Positions 17,050 through 25,317 of a DNA stretch of 64,000 nucleotides are shown here, one piece after another (position 1 is the first letter of the stretch; each line of letters opens with the position of its first letter). The position numbers were made by a program, and so were the translations under genes. The stretch covers positions 992,001 to 1,056,000 of the forward strand of contig NZ_CP061177.1 in the NCBI RefSeq assembly GCF_017355405.1. Reading direction: 5' to 3'. The notes beneath the pieces are model-generated. The model did no database searches and had not been told where the DNA came from. It was given only the letters and a program-made list of their open reading frames with translations. The DNA comes from Roseomonas haemaphysalidis (GTDB lineage Bacteria; Pseudomonadota; Alphaproteobacteria; Acetobacterales; Acetobacteraceae).

Positions 17050-19241
17050 TTCAGGCGCAGCCCGGCCAGCACCACGCGGCGGTTGCCGAAGTAGCAGGCA
17101 TCCGTCGAGGAACAGGAGGACACGTAGTTCTTGTCGAACAGGTTGCTGACGTTCAGCGTCACCTCGGCTCCCTTCAGGTCCTCGCGCAGCGCGCCGAGGT
17201 CGTAGCGGACCGCCGCGTCATACAGCGTGAAGGCCGGGACGCGGAAGCTGTTGGTGTCGTTGCCCTGCGTCGCGCCGACATAGCGGATGCCGGCGCCGAG
17301 CCCGAGGCCGGACAGCGGGCCGTCACGGAAGCGGTAGTCGGCCCAGGCGCTGCCCGAATGCTCCGGCACCTGCGGCACCCGCTTGCCGGTGACGCCGGCC
17401 ACGGTGCTGCTGGTCACCTCGGCATCGGTGTAGGCATAGGCGGCGATCAGGCTGAGGTTATCCGACAAGCTGGCGCGCCCTTCCAGCTCGAAGCCGCGCG
17501 AGCGGATCTCGCCGGTCTGGATGCTGAAGGCGGTCGCCGCCGGGTCGGGCGTCAGCACGTCCTGCTGGGTGATGTGGAACAGCGCCGCCTGGATGTAGCT
17601 GTTGGAGCCGTTGGGCTGGAACTTCAGCCCGGCCTCGTATTGCTCGCCGGTGGTGGGGTCGAAGGGATTGCCGCCGCGGGCGGGGGAGGTGGTGCCGGCA
17701 TTGGGCAGAAAGGAGGTGGAATAGCTGGCATAGGGCGCCAGCCCGTTGTCGAACAGGTACAGCGCGCCGGCGCGCCAGGTGAAGGCGCTGTCCTCCTGGC
17801 TGGCGTTGCGGCCGGTGGCGCGGGTGTTGGTTTCGCTGCTGGCGAAGTCCTGCCGCAGGCCCAGCGTCAGCCGCAGCTTGCCCAGCGCGACCTGGTCCTG
17901 CGCGTAGAAGCCGAGCTGATCCTGGATCTGCCCGGTGGTGGCCAGCGCCGGCTCGGCGAAGTTCTGGAAATACACCGGCGCGAAGATGTCGAGCGACGAG
18001 ACGCCCGCCGTGCCGTTGCCCAGCCGCCGCTTGGCCGAGCTGCGCGCCCAGTCCACGCCCAGCAGCAGCGTGTGGTCCAGCCCGCCGGTGGAGAAGCTGG
18101 CCTGCGCCTGGTTGTCCAGCGCCAGGGTGTCCGCGTGCTCGATGGCATGCACGATGCTGCGGCTCAGCGTGCGCTGGTTGGCCATCAGCGCGCGGCCGGA
18201 AACCGCCTGGAACTCGGCGTCGATGTGCTGGTAGCGGAAGTTCTGCCGCACGGTCCAGGTGTCGTCGAAGCGGTGCTCGAACTGGTAGCCGATGGAGGCC
18301 TGCCGGCGCTGGAACAGGTTGTAGTTGGGGTCGCCGCTGAAGAAGCTGCTGGGCAGCCGCCCGAAGCGGTTGGGCAGCACGGTGCCGACGGCGGGGGCGA
18401 AGTTGTAGAAGCCGCCCTCGGGCTCGTACTGGTAGTTGCCCAGCACCGTCAGCGTCGTGTCGTCCGACGGCTTCCAGGTCAGCGCGGGCGCGACCGCGAT
18501 GCGCTGCTCCTCGTTGTAGTCGTACTGCGTCTGGGCAATGCGGCCGATGCCGGTCAGGCGGTACAGGAAGGTGCCGTCCTCCGTCACCGGCCCGCCGAAG
18601 TCGAAGGCGGTTTGCAGCAGCCCGTCCGTGCCCGCTTCCAGCCGGATCTCATGCACCGGCACCGCGGTCGGCCGGCGGCTGACCAGGTTGACGATGCCGC
18701 CCGAGCCGGTTTGCCCGTACAGCACCGAGGCCGGGCCGCGCAGCACCTCGATCCGCTCCAGCAGCCAGGGGTCCACATTGGGCACGGCATAGGAGATGCC
18801 GCGCTGCTGCCGCAGCCCGTCCAGGAAGTTCACATAGGCCGCGCCCGCCCCCTGGCCGCCGAAGCCGCGCACGAAGACGCTGTCGTAGCGCCCGGTGGGC
18901 CGCACCTCCGGCAAGACGCCCGCCGTGTAGCGCAGCGCCTGCGACACGGTGGTGGCGGCCTGGTCGTCGATCTGGTCGCGCGTCACGACGCCCACCGACT
19001 GCGGCGTCTCGATCAGCGGCGTGTCGGTCTTGGTGCCGGTGGTGGTGACGGGGGCGACGTAGCCTTCCACCGGCTCCCAGGCCCGCCAGGCGGTGGCCTG
19101 CACGTTGATCTGGGGCAGCAGCAACGGCGTCCCGGCCTCCTGCGCCCGGGCGGCGGCACCGCCCAGCACCAGACCTGTCAGCGCCGTCGTCGCCAGCGCC
19201 ATGCCCCGCCGGAACGCCGGCCCCCTGCTGCGAAGAGTCAC
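17043..19241 (-). CDS. TonB-dependent siderophore receptor
   Basis: Outer-membrane 22-strand barrel that imports a ferric siderophore using TonB energy. From the GTG at 19241 it is 732 residues with a signal peptide (ALATTALTGLVLGGAAARAQ). The plug domain shows TPQSVGVVTRDQIDDQ, FVRGFGG and VLRGPASVLYGQTGSGGIVN. The barrel has DPTTGEQYEAGLK and the C-terminal block VPEHSGSAW to FDKNYVSSC, and the last residue is Trp, as usual for Bam substrates. The frame is open further upstream to 19367, but a Fur-box-like site lies there, so the GTG is preferred; an ATG at 19202 is also possible. It heads an operon with the binding protein. Confidence 0.94.
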   Translation of the reverse strand: MTLRSRGPAFRRGMALATTALTGLVLGGAAARAQEAGTPLLLPQINVQATAWRAWEPVEGYVAPVTTTGTKTDTPLIETPQSVGVVTRDQIDDQAATTVSQALRYTAGVLPEVRPTGRYDSVFVRGFGGQGAGAAYVNFLDGLRQQRGISYAVPNVDPWLLERIEVLRGPASVLYGQTGSGGIVNLVSRRPTAVPVHEIRLEAGTDGLLQTAFDFGGPVTEDGTFLYRLTGIGRIAQTQYDYNEEQRIAVAPALTWKPSDDTTLTVLGNYQYEPEGGFYNFAPAVGTVLPNRFGRLPSSFFSGDPNYNLFQRRQASIGYQFEHRFDDTWTVRQNFRYQHIDAEFQAVSGRALMANQRTLSRSIVHAIEHADTLALDNQAQASFSTGGLDHTLLLGVDWARSSAKRRLGNGTAGVSSLDIFAPVYFQNFAEPALATTGQIQDQLGFYAQDQVALGKLRLTLGLRQDFASSETNTRATGRNASQEDSAFTWRAGALYLFDNGLAPYASYSTSFLPNAGTTSPARGGNPFDPTTGEQYEAGLKFQPNGSNSYIQAALFHITQQDVLTPDPAATAFSIQTGEIRSRGFELEGRASLSDNLSLIAAYAYTDAEVTSSTVAGVTGKRVPQVPEHSGSAWADYRFRDGPLSGLGLGAGIRYVGATQGNDTNSFRVPAFTLYDAAVRYDLGALREDLKGAEVTLNVSNLFDKNYVSSCSSTDACYFGNRRVVLAGLRLKW

Positions 19242-19266
19242 TGCTGACCACCCCCGGTCCTGATCT

Positions 19267-19285
19267 GAGAATGCGAATGGTTTGC
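19267..19285. promoter_or_regulatory. Fur-box-like operator upstream of the siderophore receptor
   Basis: The 19-base site GAGAATGCGAATGGTTTGC matches the palindromic Fur consensus at 13 of 19 positions by my own count. It lies 26 bases upstream of the chosen GTG start of the TonB-dependent receptor and stands out as AT-richer than its surroundings. Iron repression of a siderophore receptor is well established for Fur-type regulators; the assignment here is inference. Confidence 0.55.
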
Positions 19286-19543
19286 AACATTGCGCGGGGG
19301 TTGCATAGGGGGGAGTGCTTGGGGGGGGGGCGGGCAGGCCGGGGGCGCTGCCCCCGGGTTCCGCCATTCGCCGCGCGTGGCAGGGGCCGGCTCCACGCCG
19401 CCGGCCCCGGGAAATCCTGTGCCCCGCCCCGCCGGGCGGGCGCCATCAGTGCCGTCCGGGCCGTCCTGATACCCGGGGCCCGGGGTGGCTCAGCCACCCC
19501 GGCGGAAAAGTTCAGAGAAGGCGGAGCCCGCTTCGGCCAACGC
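19286..19543. other. Intergenic region with a G10 run and two hairpins, no gene
   Basis: No convincing coding frame. It holds ten consecutive G (19321-19330); a hairpin CCGGGGGC / GCCCCCGG at 19339-19357 whose core GGGGGCGCTGCCCCC is identical to one in the element upstream of crtI; and an inverted repeat CCGGGGTGGCT / AGCCACCCCGG at 19480-19502 that lies downstream of the DapA-family gene and may be its terminator, although without a T run. Confidence 0.6.
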
Positions 19544-20467
19544 CTATTCCGCCGCCGCCGCCCGCAGCAGCCCCCACTCGCCCACCAGCGCTTCCAGCTT
19601 GCGCGCGCTGTCCGGCGCCAGCGGCCAGGCGGCGGGCGGGCGGGCGTGGCCGACGTCGCAGCCGGTCAGCGTCAGCGCCGCCTTGACCACGGACACGTTG
19701 GTGCCGTTCATCTCCTCCGCCCGTAGCGCCTCGAAGGTCTCGATGCCGGCGATGATGCCGTTGGCGGTGGCATAGTCGCCACGCGCCAGCGCATCGCGGA
19801 TGGCGACCGAGCGCTCCGGCAGGAGGTTGATCAGCCCGGAGGTGAAGCCCTTGGCGCCCACGGCGGTCATCGGTGGCGCCCAGGGCTCGGCCAGCCCGCA
19901 CACGAAGTTGATGCCGGGGCCGACGCGGTGGATCGCCTTGGCCAGGGTCATGACGTTGGGCGTGGCCCACTTCACGCCGGACACGCCCGGGATGCGGCAC
20001 AGCTGCTCGATGGCCGGCAGGCCGATGGCGTCGTTGCGCAGGTACAGCACCACCGGCAGCCCGGCGGCGTCGGCCACGCGCTTGACGTATTCGATCACGC
20101 CGCGCGGCGCCATGAAGGGGTCGGGCGGCTGGTGCACCATGATGGCGTCGGCGCCGTCCGCCTTGGCGCGGGACGCGAGATGCACGGCATCCTGCACGCT
20201 GCGGCCGACGCCCGCGATGGTGACGCTCCGCCCGGCGATCAGCCCGGGAACCTCGGCCTGCATGCGCTCGGCCTCGGCCAGGGTCAGGCTGTAGAACTCG
20301 CTGGTGTTGCCGTTGATGGTCAGCCCGTCGACGCCGGCCCCGGCGCAACGGTCGATGATCGGCCGCAGCCGCTCGGGCCGCGGCTGGTCGGCGGCGTCCA
20401 GCGGCGTGACCAGGATGCCGGAAATGCCGGACAGCGCGGCGGAAACGCGATCGGGGGTGGTGGTCAT
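19544..20467 (-). CDS. DapA-family aldolase/lyase (substrate unknown)
   Basis: Class I aldolase of the dihydrodipicolinate synthase/N-acetylneuraminate lyase superfamily, 307 residues, cytoplasmic. The Schiff-base lysine is K166 in SGVKWATP, the catalytic Tyr position is Y142 (VVLYLRND), and the substrate-carboxylate loop is GNTSEF (53-58) instead of the GTTGE of true DapA. The different loop and the LRND after the tyrosine mean it is probably not the lysine-pathway enzyme but a catabolic 2-oxo-acid aldolase or dehydratase. It has a strong ribosome site (AGGAGGAG) and stands alone. A perfect 16-bp palindrome lies 59 bases upstream of its start, which suggests control by a ligand-sensing repressor. 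Confidence 0.85.
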   Translation of the reverse strand: MTTTPDRVSAALSGISGILVTPLDAADQPRPERLRPIIDRCAGAGVDGLTINGNTSEFYSLTLAEAERMQAEVPGLIAGRSVTIAGVGRSVQDAVHLASRAKADGADAIMVHQPPDPFMAPRGVIEYVKRVADAAGLPVVLYLRNDAIGLPAIEQLCRIPGVSGVKWATPNVMTLAKAIHRVGPGINFVCGLAEPWAPPMTAVGAKGFTSGLINLLPERSVAIRDALARGDYATANGIIAGIETFEALRAEEMNGTNVSVVKAALTLTGCDVGHARPPAAWPLAPDSARKLEALVGEWGLLRAAAAE

Positions 20468-20525
20468 GACAGCTCCTCCTCACGGGCGGGGGCGTTCTGC
20501 CTTCTTGCCGACGGCACGCCCGGAA

Positions 20526-20541
20526 AACTGCTATAGCAGTT
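20526..20541. promoter_or_regulatory. Perfect 16-bp palindrome, probable operator of the DapA-family gene
   Basis: AACTGCTATAGCAGTT is a perfect palindrome in an AT-rich island, 59 bases upstream of the DapA-family start codon. Its size and symmetry are those of a dimeric repressor site, for example of the GntR or IclR type. No regulator gene is adjacent, so the protein cannot be named. Confidence 0.55.
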
Positions 20542-20667
20542 ATCGGGACACGGGGGAAAGCAAGCTCCGGCGAAAAGATACGCCCGCGGCTCCCACCCTG
20601 GCCCAGGCGCTGCCGGCGGCCGCCATCGCCCGCCTTGCCGATGCTGCAGCGAACGTCAGCCGGGGAA

Positions 20668-20691
20668 CCCGGGGGAATGCCTGCCCCCGGG
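20668..20691 (-). terminator. Family-1-like hairpin downstream of the hydrolase gene
   Basis: Stem CCCGGGGG / CCCCCGGG with the loop AATGCCTG, six bases beyond the stop codon of the minus-strand alpha/beta hydrolase. It resembles the arms of the paired intergenic repeats but lacks the T-rich tail and a partner. Confidence 0.4.
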
Positions 20692-20696
20692 CCTCG

Positions 20697-21527
20697 TCAC
20701 CCCACCACGCCGAGATGCCGCAGCAACAGCGCGTCCACCGCCTCCGGTGCCTCGAACTGCACCCAATGGCCGGCGCGCGGCACCACGTGGAACCCGGCGT
20801 CCGGGTGGCTGGCGCGCAACAGCGCCTCGCGCCGGGCCATGAAGGGAAAGGCGATGGCGTCGCGCTCGCCGAAGATCATGGTCACTGGCGCGCGGATGCC
20901 GGGAAGGGCATCGCGCAGCGCGCCGGCGGGCACCAGGTTGCGGCTGTGCAGCCGGGCGTGGTCGCTGTTCCAGTTCTGGATGCGCAGGGCCAGCGGGTCG
21001 ATCCGCGCCGGGTCGGCCAGCATCAGCATGGCCAGGTTGCTGCGGTGCGCGGCCTGCCGCTCCGCACCCTGCTTGGCGCGCACGCCCGACAGCCGGAACG
21101 GGATGGCGGGCAGGCCGAGCCCCCCGGCGCCGACCAGCGCCACGCTGCGCAGCCGGCCAGCCGGCGCGGCGGCGGCGATGCGCCCGGCATTGATGGCGCC
21201 GAAGGAAAACCCCGCGAGGTCGAAGGGCGTGCCGGGCCGCAGCAGCGAGGCAAAGGAATCCGCCACCAGCGCGGCATAGCCCGGCAGGTCGGTGCCGGCG
21301 GGCGGCAGGGCGGATTCGCCCAGGCCCGGCAGGTCCGGCACCAGCAGGCGGCGGTGGCTGGACAGCGCCTCCACGTTGCGCGCCCAATGGCGCCAGGAGC
21401 CCGAGCCGCCGTGCAGCAGCAGCAGGGGGGGCGCGGCCGGGTCGCCCCACTCGTGCCACACCATGCTGCCCTCGCCGCAGGGCGTTTCGTGCCGCCGGGC
21501 TGCGGCCTCCAGGTCGTCGAGGGTCAT
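20697..21527 (-). CDS. Alpha/beta-fold hydrolase
   Basis: Cytoplasmic hydrolase of 276 residues. The oxyanion-hole motif LLLLHGGSGSWRHW, the nucleophile elbow AGFSFGAINAG (Ser), an acidic residue in FGERDAIAF and the late histidine in VPRAGHWVQFEAP complete a catalytic triad. The substrate is not predictable; such proteins include esterases, C-C hydrolases and haloperoxidase-like enzymes. The ATG overlaps the stop of the upstream FAD-binding protein by four bases (ATGA), so the two are translated together and may act in sequence. It is the last gene of a six-gene minus-strand run that begins with the thioredoxin at 25178. Confidence 0.88.
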   Translation of the reverse strand: MTLDDLEAAARRHETPCGEGSMVWHEWGDPAAPPLLLLHGGSGSWRHWARNVEALSSHRRLLVPDLPGLGESALPPAGTDLPGYAALVADSFASLLRPGTPFDLAGFSFGAINAGRIAAAAPAGRLRSVALVGAGGLGLPAIPFRLSGVRAKQGAERQAAHRSNLAMLMLADPARIDPLALRIQNWNSDHARLHSRNLVPAGALRDALPGIRAPVTMIFGERDAIAFPFMARREALLRASHPDAGFHVVPRAGHWVQFEAPEAVDALLLRHLGVVG

Positions 21528-22867
21528 GGAACGGCACTCCAGGCGGCGGCGATGCGCGCGGCCTGGGCGCGGATCTCGGGGGCGGCGGTGATTTCCCACA
21601 GGGCGCCGCGGGTCAGCGGGCCCAGCACGTGCAGGCCGGGCACCGGCCGGCCAGCGGCATCCAGCAGCAGCCCGTCCGCCCCCGCCACCGTCAGCCCGAG
21701 CCCGGAAGGGTCCAGCCCGGCCAGACCGTCGCGCAGCAGGGCGGGCACCGGCGCGGCCTTGCGCCAGCCGGCGGCGTCGGGGCCCATGCACAGCACGATG
21801 CGCCCGGCGGACACCCGTTGCTCGCCGCCGCCGCGCAGCCGCAGCATGGCGGTGGCGGTGCGGCCGCCAGGGTCGGCGTGCCAGGACGCCAGGCGTCCGG
21901 CGAGGGGGGTGAAGTGCCCGGCGGCGTGCTCGGCGGCCAGCGTGGCCGCGACGGCGGGGGCCAGGCGGTGGCGGTGCAGGTTCCAGGCGCTGCGGCCGTG
22001 GCGCAGGAAGCTGGCGCGCTGCGCCGGGGTCCAGTCCGCCCAGATGCGCTGCAGCTGCGGCCGGGCACCGTCGGCCACCGCCTGCCAGGGCTGGCCGGCG
22101 GCGGCGGCCGCGCGTGCCGCCCGGCGCAGGCGGCGGCTCAGCGCGGCGGGGCCTTCGCCCGGCGGCAGCTCCACCGGCCAGGGCGCCGGCGGCGGGCCGG
22201 ACACGTGCGGCAGCGGCGGCCAGCCGTGCCGGGACAGCCCGACCACCGGCCCGCGGTGCCCCCGGCCGCGCAGCGACAGCAGCAGGTCCACCATGGTCAG
22301 CCCCATGCCGACCAGCAGCACCGTGCTGTCGGGGTCGATGTCGCGCAGCGCCCCGGGCGACCAGGGGTCGGGCTCCAGCAGGGGCGGGCCGTCCGCCGCG
22401 GCACCCGGCGCCACGGCGAAGCCGCCCACCGCCAGCGCCACGCGGCGCGCCGGCCATTGCCGCGCGCCGTCGCGCAGCAGAAAGCCCGTATCCACGCGTT
22501 CCACCGCCTCCACCCGCGCCGCCACGACCTCCACCGCCGCGGCGGCCAGCCGCTCGCGCAGATAGGTGCCGTAGGTGCGGCGGGGCGCGAAAACCGGCCC
22601 GCCATCGGCGGGGGCGGCGGGGGCGTCCGGCCGCGCGGCCAGCCATTCGGCGAAGTCGGCCGGGCGGTCGGGGTCCAGGCTCATGCCGCCGGCGGGCACG
22701 TTCAGCAGGTGGTGCGGGTCTTCGGTGCCATAGGCCAGGCCGGGGCCCGGCTCGCCCGGCTCCAGCAGCAGGATGCGGGCGCCCGGCGGCAGCGTGGCGC
22801 GCAGCCGCGCCGCCAGGGCGGTGCCGGCGAAACCACCGCCGACGATGGCCGCGTCATAGCCGTCCAT
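21524..22867 (-). CDS. FAD/NAD(P)-binding oxidoreductase-like protein
   Basis: Flavoprotein of 447 residues similar to the FAD-NAD(P)-binding family PF13454. The N-terminal Rossmann motif is DAAIVGGGFAGTALAARL, followed by LLLEPGEPGPGLAYG and NVPAGGMSLD typical of this group; a second dinucleotide motif appears as VLLVGMGLTMVDLLLSL near the middle. Some relatives are annotated with hydroxyacylglutathione-hydrolase-like functions or alkaloid/siderophore chemistry, but no reaction can be assigned. I chose the ATG at 22867 (MDGYDAAIV), which has GGAG about nine bases upstream, over a TTG three codons earlier. It is coupled to the hydrolase downstream. Confidence 0.8.
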   Translation of the reverse strand: MDGYDAAIVGGGFAGTALAARLRATLPPGARILLLEPGEPGPGLAYGTEDPHHLLNVPAGGMSLDPDRPADFAEWLAARPDAPAAPADGGPVFAPRRTYGTYLRERLAAAAVEVVAARVEAVERVDTGFLLRDGARQWPARRVALAVGGFAVAPGAAADGPPLLEPDPWSPGALRDIDPDSTVLLVGMGLTMVDLLLSLRGRGHRGPVVGLSRHGWPPLPHVSGPPPAPWPVELPPGEGPAALSRRLRRAARAAAAAGQPWQAVADGARPQLQRIWADWTPAQRASFLRHGRSAWNLHRHRLAPAVAATLAAEHAAGHFTPLAGRLASWHADPGGRTATAMLRLRGGGEQRVSAGRIVLCMGPDAAGWRKAAPVPALLRDGLAGLDPSGLGLTVAGADGLLLDAAGRPVPGLHVLGPLTRGALWEITAAPEIRAQAARIAAAWSAVP

Positions 22868-22891
22868 GCACGCCAACTCCGCCTTGTCGGT

Positions 22892-23257
22892 TCATCGCCG
22901 GGCCGGCGGGTCGCGCGTCAGCCCGCGCTCGGCCAGCGCGGCCTCGTAGGCGGCCCAGCGGGCCGCCCGCTCCTCGCCCAGCTGGCGCAGCAGCGCCCAG
23001 CTGTAGATGCCACTGTCGTGCAGGTCGTCGAACACCAGCCGCACCGCGTAATGGCCCACCGGCTCCAGCCGCAGGATGCCCACGTGCCGCCGCCCGGCTA
23101 CCCACTTGCGCTGGCCCGGGCCGTGGCCCTGCACCTCGGCGGACGGGCTTTCCACCCGCAGGTACTCGGCCGGCAGGGCAAAGGCCGCGCCGTCGTCGAA
23201 GCGCACCTCCAGCAGGCGCTCGGCCTGCCGCAGGCGGATCTCGGTGGGGGTGGCCAT
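22892..23257 (-). CDS. DUF971 domain protein
   Basis: Small protein of 121 residues consisting of one DUF971 domain, the fold also found at the N-terminus of gamma-butyrobetaine hydroxylase. Visible family features are EIRLRQAERLLEVRFDDG, FALPAEYLRVESPSAEVQG and VRLVFDDLHDSGIYSWALL. Stand-alone DUF971 proteins are widespread in Proteobacteria and often sit near iron-sulfur or Lon-N/Trm112 genes; their role is not settled. It lies between Trm112 and the FAD protein, with gaps of 15 and 24 bases, consistent with one operon. Confidence 0.88.
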   Translation of the reverse strand: MATPTEIRLRQAERLLEVRFDDGAAFALPAEYLRVESPSAEVQGHGPGQRKWVAGRRHVGILRLEPVGHYAVRLVFDDLHDSGIYSWALLRQLGEERAARWAAYEAALAERGLTRDPPARR

Positions 23258-23272
23258 CAGGCCGGCGGCGCC

Positions 23273-23491
23273 TCAGGCGTCGAGGCGGCGAGCTTCGTCC
23301 GGCAGCATGATCGGGATGCCGTCGCGGATCGGATAAGCCAGGCCGGCCTTTTCGCTGATCAGCTCGCCGCGCTGGCGGTCATAAACCAGCGGGCCCTTGG
23401 TCAGCGGGCAGACCAGGATCTCCAGCAGCCGGGGATCGACGGGGCCGCCGGCGGGCGAGGTCGAATCAGGGGTGTCGTTCGGGGTGCTCAT
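23273..23491 (-). CDS. Trm112-family protein
   Basis: Small protein of 72 residues with the Trm112 fold ([18 protein letters not shown], then [20 protein letters not shown]). In eukaryotes and archaea Trm112 activates methyltransferases; bacterial homologues (YcaR type) are not well characterised. Only one cysteine of the usual zinc set remains (VCPL). The frame extends seven codons further upstream, but the ATG at 23491 has AGGAG at the right distance, so I chose it. It is in the same run as the Lon-N gene upstream, a common pairing. Confidence 0.88.
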   Translation of the reverse strand: MSTPNDTPDSTSPAGGPVDPRLLEILVCPLTKGPLVYDRQRGELISEKAGLAYPIRDGIPIMLPDEARRLDA

Positions 23492-23548
23492 GTTCCCGGA
23501 CTCCTGCGCCATGGCGGGCAGCGCGTCAACCGAGAGGCCGGGTCAGGG

Positions 23549-24205
23549 CTATTGCAGGGGCCGCCCCACATCCCCGCCCAGGGCCGGCACCGCGTCGATC
23601 CGCAGCATCGCTGTCAGCAGCTCCGCGCGGCGGCGGGTGTCGGGCGCGGTGAGCAGCGCCTGCTTCTCGCTGTCGTCGAAGGGGCAGATCATGCACAGCG
23701 TGGTCAGCAACTCGCTGAGCGGGATGCGTTCCACCGCCTCGCGGTCGGCCTCGATCTGCTTGGCCCGGAAATACGGCCACAGCGCGTCCAGCAGCGCGTC
23801 CCGGTCCACCTCGTCGGCGTCGCGCCGCTCGTCGATGGCGAAATAGGGCGTGATGTCGGCCTGCACCCGGCGGTAGCCGGCCGTGTCGTCCGGCAATTCC
23901 CGCAGCACGTCGAAGCGCCACAAGCCGAGCAGGGTGATCAGGTACCGCCCGTCGCCCGTTTCAGCGAAGGAGGCGATGCGCCCCAGGCAGCCGGTGCGGT
24001 AGATGCCGGAACGGCCGCCGGGCCTGGGCAGCGCCGGATCGGGCAGCACCATGCCCATGACGCGGCCGGAGCCGAGCGCGTGCTCGACCATCGCCTTGTA
24101 GCGCGGCTCGAAGATGTTCAGCGGCAGGCGGCCGCCCGGCAGCAGCAGGGCGCCGGACAGCGGAAAGATGGCGAAGCGTTCGGGGAGCGCGGCGCTTTCG
24201 GTCAT
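23549..24205 (-). CDS. Lon N-terminal-domain (LON substrate-binding) protein
   Basis: Soluble protein of 218 residues that has the substrate-binding N-terminal domain of the Lon protease without its ATPase or protease parts. Diagnostic stretches are FAIFPLSGALLLPGGRLPLNIFEPRY, GRVMGMVLPDP, TGCLGRIASFAETGDGRYLITL and a final helical part with LLTTLCMICPFDDSEKQALL. The role is unknown; in Alphaproteobacteria it usually follows a YbbN-type thioredoxin and precedes Trm112, as here. The start ATG at 24205 (MTESAALPERFAIFP) is 46 bases after the thioredoxin stop. Confidence 0.9.
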   Translation of the reverse strand: MTESAALPERFAIFPLSGALLLPGGRLPLNIFEPRYKAMVEHALGSGRVMGMVLPDPALPRPGGRSGIYRTGCLGRIASFAETGDGRYLITLLGLWRFDVLRELPDDTAGYRRVQADITPYFAIDERRDADEVDRDALLDALWPYFRAKQIEADREAVERIPLSELLTTLCMICPFDDSEKQALLTAPDTRRRAELLTAMLRIDAVPALGGDVGRPLQ

Positions 24206-24251
24206 CGGCACGGCTCCGGAAGGCGGGCGCGCCGGGCGCGCCCGCGCGGTG

Positions 24252-25178
24252 TCAGCGGAACAACAGGGTGGACAGGCCGCGGCGGGCCTTGACGGACGCC
24301 GGGTCCATCGGGCCCCAGGCCTCAAAGAACTTCAGCAGCTGCTTGCGCGCCGCCTCGTCGTTCCAGGCGCGGTCGCGGCGGATGGCTTCCAGCAGGGCGT
24401 CGGCGGCGGGGCCGCGCTGCTCGGTCGCGTTCAAGGCGATGGCGAGGTCGATGCGCGCCTGGTGGTCGTCCGGGTCAGCGGCCAGGCGCTGCTCGAACTC
24501 GGCCAGGTGGTCCCGCGCGCGGCGGCCCTCGGCGGCCAGCTCCAGCGCGGCGCGCACGCCGCTGATCTCGGCATGCTGGCGCAGCTTCTCGGGCACGCTG
24601 TCCAGCACGGCCAGCGCCTGGTCCTCCTCGCCCAGCGCCATCAGGGCGCGGGCCAGGCCGGCAAAGGCCTCCGGGTTTTCCGGCTCCTGCTGGGCCAGGG
24701 CCGCGAAGATCTCCAGCGCGGTCTGGTGGTCGCCGCCCTCGGCCGCGGCCTTGGCCTCGGCCAGCAGGTCGGCGCCGGGCAGCTGGCCGCCGGCGGCCTT
24801 GAGCAGCGTCTCGATGAACTTCTTGATCTCGGATTCCGGCAGCGCGCCCTGGAACAGGTCGGCGATCTGCCCCTGCCAGAAGGCCACCACGGTGGGCACC
24901 GACTGCAGCGGCAGGCCCATCTGCGACAGCTGCTGCACCAGGGCACGGTTCTGGTCGATGTCGATCTTGACCAGCCGCACGCGGCCCTGCGCCGCCGTCA
25001 CCGCGCGTTCCAGCGCCGGCGTCAGCTGCTTGCAGGGGCCGCACCAGGTGGCCCAGAAGTCCACCAGCACCGGCACTTCGCGGCTGGCGGCCACGACGTC
25101 CTGCATGAAGGACTTCTGGTCGCTGTCCTTGATGATCTCGGCGGCGGCGGCGGTCGGGGGAGTGAGGGTCGCGTCCAT
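24252..25178 (-). CDS. cnoX: CnoX/YbbN-type thioredoxin with TPR-like C-terminus
   Basis: Predicted chaperedoxin: a thioredoxin domain joined to a tetratricopeptide-like domain, which protects unfolded proteins from oxidation and hands them to chaperones. The 308-residue protein has the active site WCGPC (C46, C49) in VLVDFWATWCGPCKQL, the cis-proline region QSVPTVVAFWQG, and from about 150 on the helical repeats LLAEAKAAAEGGDHQTALEIF and GLARALMALGEEDQALAVL. A full CxxC contrasts with E. coli CnoX, which lacks a redox-active pair. The start is uncertain: ATG 25178 is used here, ATG 25205 is nine codons upstream. It heads the six-gene minus-strand operon. Confidence 0.9.
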   Translation of the reverse strand: MDATLTPPTAAAAEIIKDSDQKSFMQDVVAASREVPVLVDFWATWCGPCKQLTPALERAVTAAQGRVRLVKIDIDQNRALVQQLSQMGLPLQSVPTVVAFWQGQIADLFQGALPESEIKKFIETLLKAAGGQLPGADLLAEAKAAAEGGDHQTALEIFAALAQQEPENPEAFAGLARALMALGEEDQALAVLDSVPEKLRQHAEISGVRAALELAAEGRRARDHLAEFEQRLAADPDDHQARIDLAIALNATEQRGPAADALLEAIRRDRAWNDEAARKQLLKFFEAWGPMDPASVKARRGLSTLLFR

Positions 25179-25317
25179 GGTCGGGAACTCGGCTTCCAGC
25201 TGCATTCTCCCGGCATAGATGCGTGGTCGCCGGGCGGACGCAAGCCCGGGGGAGCCGCAGGCTTCCGCCGCACGCCCGCCGCCCCTAGGCTCTGCGCCCC
25301 ACAAACAGGGGCTTCAC

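Noticed and set aside
19544..20467. DapA for lysine synthesis
   Set aside because: The substrate loop is GNTSEF instead of GTTGE and the residues after the catalytic Tyr differ; the gene stands alone behind a palindromic operator, so only family membership is claimed.
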